Below are positions 7,067-10,858 of a stretch of 10,858 bases of DNA, piece after piece (within the stretch, counting starts at the first letter, position 1; each line of letters opens with the position of its first letter). The translations under genes and the position numbers were made by a program. Below the pieces are notes generated by a model that searched no databases, was not told the origin of the DNA, and worked only from the letters and a program-made list of their open reading frames with translations. Origin of the DNA: Campylobacteraceae bacterium (GTDB lineage: Bacteria; Campylobacterota; Campylobacteria; Campylobacterales; Campylobacteraceae); contig JAIRKW010000009.1 in NCBI GenBank assembly GCA_031259875.1, positions 1-10,858 of the forward strand. Reading direction: 5' to 3'.

Positions 7067-7096
7067 TAAATAATAACTGATAAAAGTTATTATTTA
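7067..7096. promoter_or_regulatory. Perfect 12-bp palindrome upstream of the M48 gene
   Basis: TAAATAATAACT (7067-7078) is the exact reverse complement of AGTTATTATTTA (7085-7096), separated by six bases (gataaa). It ends 12 bases before the candidate -10 box at 7109-7114, so it covers the region where a regulator or RNA polymerase would bind. It could be an operator. It could also act as an AT-only hairpin at the end of the upstream transcript, though no T-run follows. Confidence 0.45.
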
Positions 7097-7108
7097 CCAC
7101 TATTTTGA

Positions 7109-7114
7109 TAAAAT
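7109..7114 (+). promoter_or_regulatory. Candidate -10 box for the M48-prmC-DUF4149 unit
   Basis: TAAAAT lies 26 bases upstream of the M48 ATG, within gataaaatatcgc. The transcript would start near 7121, leaving a leader of about 20 bases that includes AGGA at 7131-7134. No -35 box is evident. Confidence 0.4.
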
Positions 7115-7140
7115 ATCGCAAAAAATTTTTAGGATAATAG

Positions 7141-8340
7141 ATGATTACATTTATAATAGCGCTCTACTCTTTATATTTTCTTGCTAAAGTTTACATATCT
7201 GCAAGCGAGATAAGTTTTGTTTTGAAGGCTAAAAATCTCCCTGCTGTTATACTTTCAGATGAAAACTACCAAAAAGCGGCAGCATATAAGATAGCTAATG
7301 AAAAATTTGCAATTATAAGCTTATTTTGGGATTATGCACTTTTTTTCTTTTGGGCTGTTTTTGGACTCAAGACACTTCAAAACTTAATTGTAACAGACGG
7401 TACAATATTCCAAAGTACCGCTTTTGTGCTTATCTTTATAGCGGTAAATTTTGTTTTAACACTGCCGTTTGAGCTATATTCTACTTTTGTGAAAGATAAA
7501 AGATTTGGATTTTCGACGATTAGTACGAAGACTTATATAATTGATAGTATAAAATCAGCTGTGATTTTTGTTATTATTGGCAGCTTGATAATATCATTGA
7601 TAGCATGGATACTTTCAACATTTGAGTTTTGGTGGCTTTGGTCGTTTGCAGCAATATTTTGTGTTATTTTATTTATAAATATGTTTTATCCGACGCTTAT
7701 AGCACCGCTTTTTAATAAATTTACTCCGCTTGAAAACAGCGAACTTAAAAGTTCTATTGAGATTTTAATGCAAAAAGCTGGATTAAAGAGTTCGGGCATA
7801 TTTACAATGGATGCGAGCAAACGCGATAATAGACTAAACGCTTATTTTGGCGGGCTGGGCAAATCAAAAAGAGTAGTTTTATTTGATACTCTGCTGAAAA
7901 AATTAAATGCAAGCGAACTTTTAGCGGTCTTGGGACACGAACTTGGGCATTTTAAGCATAAAGATATATTGAAAAATATTGCCGTTATGGCATTTTTGCT
8001 ATTTATATTGTTTGCAATTTTCGGCAATCTTCCAATAACTGTTTATGAGGCTTTTGGATTGGAAAGAGGTGCGCATAGTATCATAGCGATATTTTTGCTT
8101 CTGTCTTCGATTGTAAGCTTTGTAATGATGCCGCTTTTTGGTTATCTTAGCCGCAAGAATGAATACAAAGCAGATGAGTATGGCAGCGAGTGCGAAAGTA
8201 AAGAAGCTTTGATTTCGGCTCTTATAAAACTTGCCGATGAAAATAAAAGTTTCCCGCGTTCACATTTTTTGTATATAGCTTTTTATCATACGCATCCGCC
8301 TTTGATTGAAAGGTTAAAAGCGCTTGGCGCAGATATTTGA
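7141..8340 (+). CDS. M48 family zinc metalloprotease, Ste24 (CAAX protease)-like
   Basis: This is an integral-membrane zinc protease of family M48A. The 399-residue product has about seven hydrophobic helices (roughly 1-18, 58-80, 92-112, 138-160, 164-185, 282-300, 311-332), as in Ste24. The catalytic motif is HELGH (266-270), with zinc ligands H266 and H270 and base E267. The third ligand is probably E341 in NEYKADEYG. Other family blocks are SKRDNRLNAYFGGLGKSKR (about 226-244), followed by VVLFDTLL, and the C-terminal HPPLIERL (385-392). Bacteria do not prenylate CAAX proteins, so the role is more likely cleavage or quality control of membrane proteins; that is inference. The ATG has AGGA at 7131-7134. 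Its TGA shares a base with the prmC ATG. Confidence 0.94.
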   Translation: MITFIIALYSLYFLAKVYISASEISFVLKAKNLPAVILSDENYQKAAAYKIANEKFAIISLFWDYALFFFWAVFGLKTLQNLIVTDGTIFQSTAFVLIFIAVNFVLTLPFELYSTFVKDKRFGFSTISTKTYIIDSIKSAVIFVIIGSLIISLIAWILSTFEFWWLWSFAAIFCVILFINMFYPTLIAPLFNKFTPLENSELKSSIEILMQKAGLKSSGIFTMDASKRDNRLNAYFGGLGKSKRVVLFDTLLKKLNASELLAVLGHELGHFKHKDILKNIAVMAFLLFILFAIFGNLPITVYEAFGLERGAHSIIAIFLLLSSIVSFVMMPLFGYLSRKNEYKADEYGSECESKEALISALIKLADENKSFPRSHFLYIAFYHTHPPLIERLKALGADI

Positions 8341-9152
8341 TGTCAAGCGTCAAAGAGCTTTTAAATATAGGGGCGAAAATGCTCTGCAATGTGAGAAATC
8401 CTAAACGGGAAGCTTTTATTTTATTAAGAGAATGGATGGGAAAGGACGATAGTTTTTTGATTGCTCATGATGAGGTGCAAGTGCAAAACGAAGACGGTTT
8501 TTTGGAATGGGTAAAGCGCCGCGCAGCACATATGCCGCTGGAATATATTACAAAAAAAGTCTCCTTTTATTCAAAAGAGTTTGAGATAGAAGAAGGTGTT
8601 TTAGTGCCGCGTCCGGAGACTGAAATTTTAGTAGATAAAGCGGCGGAATTAATAAAAGAACTTGGTGCAGTAAATATAGCCGAAATAGGTATAGGAAGTG
8701 GTGTGGTAAGTATTATGTTGGCTTTGCTGCTGCCCGGCATTAGAGTCAAAGGAAGTGATATAAACAAAAAAGCTGTGGCATTATCTTGCCGCAATGCTAA
8801 AAGATTTAGTGTGGAGAATAGGGTGGAGTTTTATCCCGTAAGTTATCTTGATGGGTTTGATAAACCCGATATTATCGTATCAAATCCACCTTATATTTCT
8901 ATAGAAGAAAAGCTTGAGAAAAATGTACTGAATGAACCGCATGATGCGCTTTTTGGCGGCATTTGCGGTGATGAGATACTAAAAAATATTGTGCTGTTAT
9001 CCTTAAAACTTGACGGTGTACCACTCGCATGTGAAATGGGTTACGACCAAAAGAGTAGTATGGAGCTGTTTTTTCGAAGGTTGGGCATAAAAAATTACTC
9101 CTTTTATCAGGATTTAAGCGGTCTTGATAGAGGATTTGTAGTGAAAGGATAA
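8340..9152 (+). CDS. prmC: Peptide chain release factor N5-glutamine methyltransferase PrmC
   Basis: PrmC (HemK) methylates the glutamine of the GGQ motif in release factors RF1 and RF2 using S-adenosylmethionine, which speeds termination. The 270-residue product has the helical N-terminal domain (1-75), the linker block PLEYITKKVSFYSKEFEI leading to the conserved PRPETE (90-95), the SAM-binding motif EIGIGSG (115-121) and the substrate-binding NPPY (172-175), followed by EPHDALFGG. I take the ATG at 8340, which overlaps the M48 stop as TGATG; a TTG one codon earlier is possible. There is no clear ribosome binding site, so it is probably translated by coupling from the protease gene. It ends two bases before the next start. 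Confidence 0.95.
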   Translation: MSSVKELLNIGAKMLCNVRNPKREAFILLREWMGKDDSFLIAHDEVQVQNEDGFLEWVKRRAAHMPLEYITKKVSFYSKEFEIEEGVLVPRPETEILVDKAAELIKELGAVNIAEIGIGSGVVSIMLALLLPGIRVKGSDINKKAVALSCRNAKRFSVENRVEFYPVSYLDGFDKPDIIVSNPPYISIEEKLEKNVLNEPHDALFGGICGDEILKNIVLLSLKLDGVPLACEMGYDQKSSMELFFRRLGIKNYSFYQDLSGLDRGFVVKG

Positions 9153-9154
9153 AA

Positions 9155-9637
9155 ATGAAATCATCTTGGCAGAAGAGTTTTTTTATAGTATATCTATTGT
9201 TGTTGGGACTTTGTATAGGTGCTGAAGTTGCCGTGGGCGTATTAACTGCTCCAATTATCTTTTATCCGGATAATTTTTTGGGTGTTGGTATACTGGACCG
9301 CTTTCAAAGCGGCATTTTAATGACGCAGATATTTTTAAAATTTAATGTTTTATTAATGCTTTGTATGTTTTTTGCAGCAATATATGAAATATATCTATAT
9401 AAAATTAAAAAATATGATTTTATAAGTGTGGTTATACTTTTTATTGCACTGTTTGGCTCAATGGCATTTGTTTTATACTTTACGCCGTATATCGTAGAAG
9501 CGCAAATTGCAGGTGCAGAGGCAACAGCAACAGAGGCATTTAAGAACATACATGGTTGGAGTGAAATTGTGATGAAAGTGATTTTGTTATCGCAGATAAC
9601 TCTATTTTTTAGGCGTGTTTGGCTGTTTTTAAAGTAA
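9155..9637 (+). CDS. DUF4149-type four-helix membrane protein
   Basis: The function is unknown. The 160-residue product has four hydrophobic segments (about 9-34, 58-80, 88-110, 136-155). The pattern GAEVAVGVLTAPIIF in the first helix, HGWSEIV before the last helix and the overall size match the DUF4149 family of small inner-membrane proteins. The ATG lies two bases after the prmC stop, with AAAGGA at 9144-9149, so it is the third gene of the M48-prmC unit. The family assignment rests on pattern recall and is moderately sure. The sequence is intact, unlike everything downstream. Confidence 0.8.
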   Translation: MKSSWQKSFFIVYLLLLGLCIGAEVAVGVLTAPIIFYPDNFLGVGILDRFQSGILMTQIFLKFNVLLMLCMFFAAIYEIYLYKIKKYDFISVVILFIALFGSMAFVLYFTPYIVEAQIAGAEATATEAFKNIHGWSEIVMKVILLSQITLFFRRVWLFLK

Positions 9638-9921
9638 TTTGCCAATATATAGCACTTTTAGGCGATGATTTACATCAGCTAGGAGTGCAAGTAGTTATGC
9701 CTCAAATAGAGATTGACAATGTGTTTTCACTCAGGCGTGACAATAAAAATAAGTTAATTAAGACTATTTTTAAGACAGGTGAAGAATCCAAATCTAATAC
9801 AATACGAAAAACTAAAATATAAAATACTAATACAATAAAACCAAAAAGCATATCGCTAAGATTATTATTTCCATGATATAATTCTTAATTTTATAGATGA
9901 AGAGTGTAAATTTATAAAAAA
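9638..9921. other. Gene-free stretch before the pseudogene
   Basis: A + strand frame is open to 9822. It overlaps the end of the DUF4149 gene from a TTG at 9619, or could start at an ATG at 9697 with AGGAG at 9681-9685, which would give a 41-residue Lys/Asn-rich peptide. I recognise no family in it and do not call it a gene; it could be the tail of a lost gene. The rest is A-rich with no hairpin terminator. Confidence 0.4.
9877..9882 (+). promoter_or_regulatory. Candidate -10 box upstream of the LprI-like pseudogene
   Basis: TATAAT stands alone in an A/T-rich stretch 40 bases before the ATG at 9922, which would put a transcript start near 9889. It fits a relic promoter of the broken gene. 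No convincing ribosome binding site lies between it and the ATG. Confidence 0.4.
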
Positions 9922-10278
9922 ATGCTTTTACTTCTGGCTCTAACTTTCACATTTAACTTCTCTGTAAGTTTTAATTGTAAAAAAGCAAAAACAGAGGTTA
10001 AAAAATTCATATGAAGAACTCTCAAAACTTGATGATGAACTAAATGAAGCGCATAAAGAGCTTTTGAGTAAAGCAAACAAAAATGATAAAAAAATATAAA
10101 ACAAGAACAGAAAGAGTATATTCGTGATAGGGACTTTTGCAAAGATGAAGCTTGCATAAGGATTCTTTATAAAATAATGCATGTCGAACTCAAAATATGA
10201 ACACTTCCCTTATCAACCTGTGCTGGAGTTCTTGAGAATAAAAAAGTAAATTTGGTAACTAAAATCAGTAAAAAATAA
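9922..10278 (+). pseudogene. Broken LprI-like (DUF1311) secreted protein, N-terminal part
   Basis: Three pieces in two frames join into one LprI/DUF1311-type domain. Piece 1 (9922-10014) encodes a signal peptide starting MLLLLALTF and then FNCKKAKTEVKKFI, ending at a TGA. Piece 2 (10010-10099, next frame) reads YEELSKLDDELNEAHKELL and continues to a TAA. Piece 3 (10096-10200, first frame again) reads IKQEQKEYIRDRDFCKDEAC and on to a TGA. These are the family hallmarks: a first Cys after the signal peptide, SKLDDELN, and RDRDxCxxxxC. The second family Cys (after the KFI) is lost at the first frameshift. Reading continues after the TGA at 10198 to a TAA at 10276. Intact relatives are small periplasmic proteins, some acting as lysozyme inhibitors; no intact product can be made here. 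The long genes upstream are unbroken despite many A-runs, so sequencing error is unlikely to explain all the lesions. Confidence 0.8.
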
Positions 10279-10858
10279 TCATAATGGAATCTGTCCAGTA
10301 AATAATTTTCAACTTATAGGCGAAATAAAAAATTCCATTTGTCCAGAAGCTGTTGTTTTATCTAATGAAAAAGGAATTTATAAAAATAATAAACATATTA
10401 TAAATTTTTAATTATCCTTTTTGGCATCCTAATAATTTCGGATTGATTTCTTGGATATTTATAGAGGCATATCATTCAGATATGAAAGTTTCAAATGCTG
10501 CTTTTATGTTTGATATTTAATGTGTTAATTTTGATGTTGATGATGATAGAAAAAATGAGTATTTATATAGATTAGGCACATAAGAGTGAGTATATTTGCA
10601 AAAGAGAGAATGAAACTATTTGAGAGGTTCTAATATTTGGTGATTACAAATATAAATTGAAATCTACGAAAAATTTTGGCAGTGATAATATCATATTATC
10701 TGCTATCTCAAATAAAGAATCTATAAAAATTTTGTATCCAAATAGTAAAAAATCATAGAAAAATATTGGAGCAAAAGATGAAGTATTTCAGAATATATAC
10801 AAAACTAAATCAGATATAGTTTTGGTGTCTGCTATTTATTCTAAATCTTGTGATTGTG
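10277..10858 (+). pseudogene. Broken C-terminal continuation, open to the window end
   Basis: Stitched frames keep giving protein-like sequence. The frame at 10277-10411 includes NHNGICPVNNFQLIGEIKN and ends at a TAA. The next frame at 10410-10583 includes NYPFWHPNNFGLISWIFIEA and CVNFDVDDDRKNEYLYRLG, with TAA stops at 10518 and 10581. The frame from 10588 to the end includes KYKLKSTKNFGSDNIILSA and DIVLVSAIYSKSCDC, with a TGA at 10621 and a TAG at 10756. The shifts fall at an A-run (10271-10275), a T-run (10405-10409) and near 10584-10588. The DVDDDRKNEYLYRL stretch resembles the acidic D-x-D-x-D-G-x-x-(D/E) loops of FG-GAP/VCBS-like repeats; this is a weak impression. It is most simply the rest of the LprI-like gene, but a second broken gene is possible. 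The 3' end lies beyond the window. Confidence 0.65.

Noticed and set aside
9619..9822. A 67-codon + strand frame overlapping the end of the DUF4149 gene
   Set aside because: The start is a TTG inside a real gene, no family is recognisable, and the tail is low-complexity Lys/Asn/Thr. A shorter ATG start with AGGAG exists but gives only 41 residues.
9912..10182. Two overlapping - strand frames of about 80 codons rich in Phe, Leu and Ser
   Set aside because: They are antisense to the LprI-like remnant, whose + strand frames carry the recognisable family motifs; the - strand readings are shadows of A-rich codons.

Overview
The window looks like a chromosomal segment from a member of the Campylobacterota (formerly Epsilonproteobacteria), most likely a free-living, Sulfurimonas-like lineage. 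The reasons are the low G+C content, the gene order ffh-rpsP-KH protein-rimM-trmD-rplS, the lineage-flavoured Ffh motifs, and an M48 peptidase-prmC-DUF4149 cluster. The genus is inference; the gene families are read directly from the translations.

Region 1 (1-3560, + strand) is a compact translation and protein-targeting operon. It encodes the SRP GTPase Ffh, ribosomal protein bS16, a KhpA-type KH protein, the 16S maturation factor RimM, the tRNA m1G37 methyltransferase TrmD and ribosomal protein bL19. From rpsP onward the genes abut or overlap (1 base between rpsP and the KH gene, then overlaps of 11, 4 and 11 bases), which points to translational coupling. The one real gap, between ffh and rpsP, holds a long near-perfect hairpin that is not a classical terminator. 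Region 2 (3539-3967) is an AT-rich stretch with short repeats but no gene.

Region 3 (3968-5893, - strand) is an Uup-type ABC-F ATPase. It diverges from region 4 (5998-6909, + strand), an unrecognised secreted protein that appears to be an internal duplication of a lipocalin-like beta domain. The two share a 104-base intergenic region with a symmetric -10-like element. Region 5 (7141-9637, + strand) is a three-gene unit: a Ste24-like M48 membrane protease, the release-factor methyltransferase PrmC and a four-helix DUF4149 membrane protein. An AT-only palindrome lies just upstream of its probable promoter.

Region 6 (about 9638 to the end) has no intact gene. From 9922 onward, stitching frames together recovers a secreted LprI-like (DUF1311) protein followed by a longer C-terminal part, broken by about five frameshifts and at least five in-frame stops. 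It is a decaying pseudogene that runs off the window. I see no mobile element, CRISPR array, tRNA or rRNA. Most of the window is ordinary housekeeping sequence. The least explained parts are the duplicated secreted protein, the ffh-rpsP hairpin and the LprI-like ruin.
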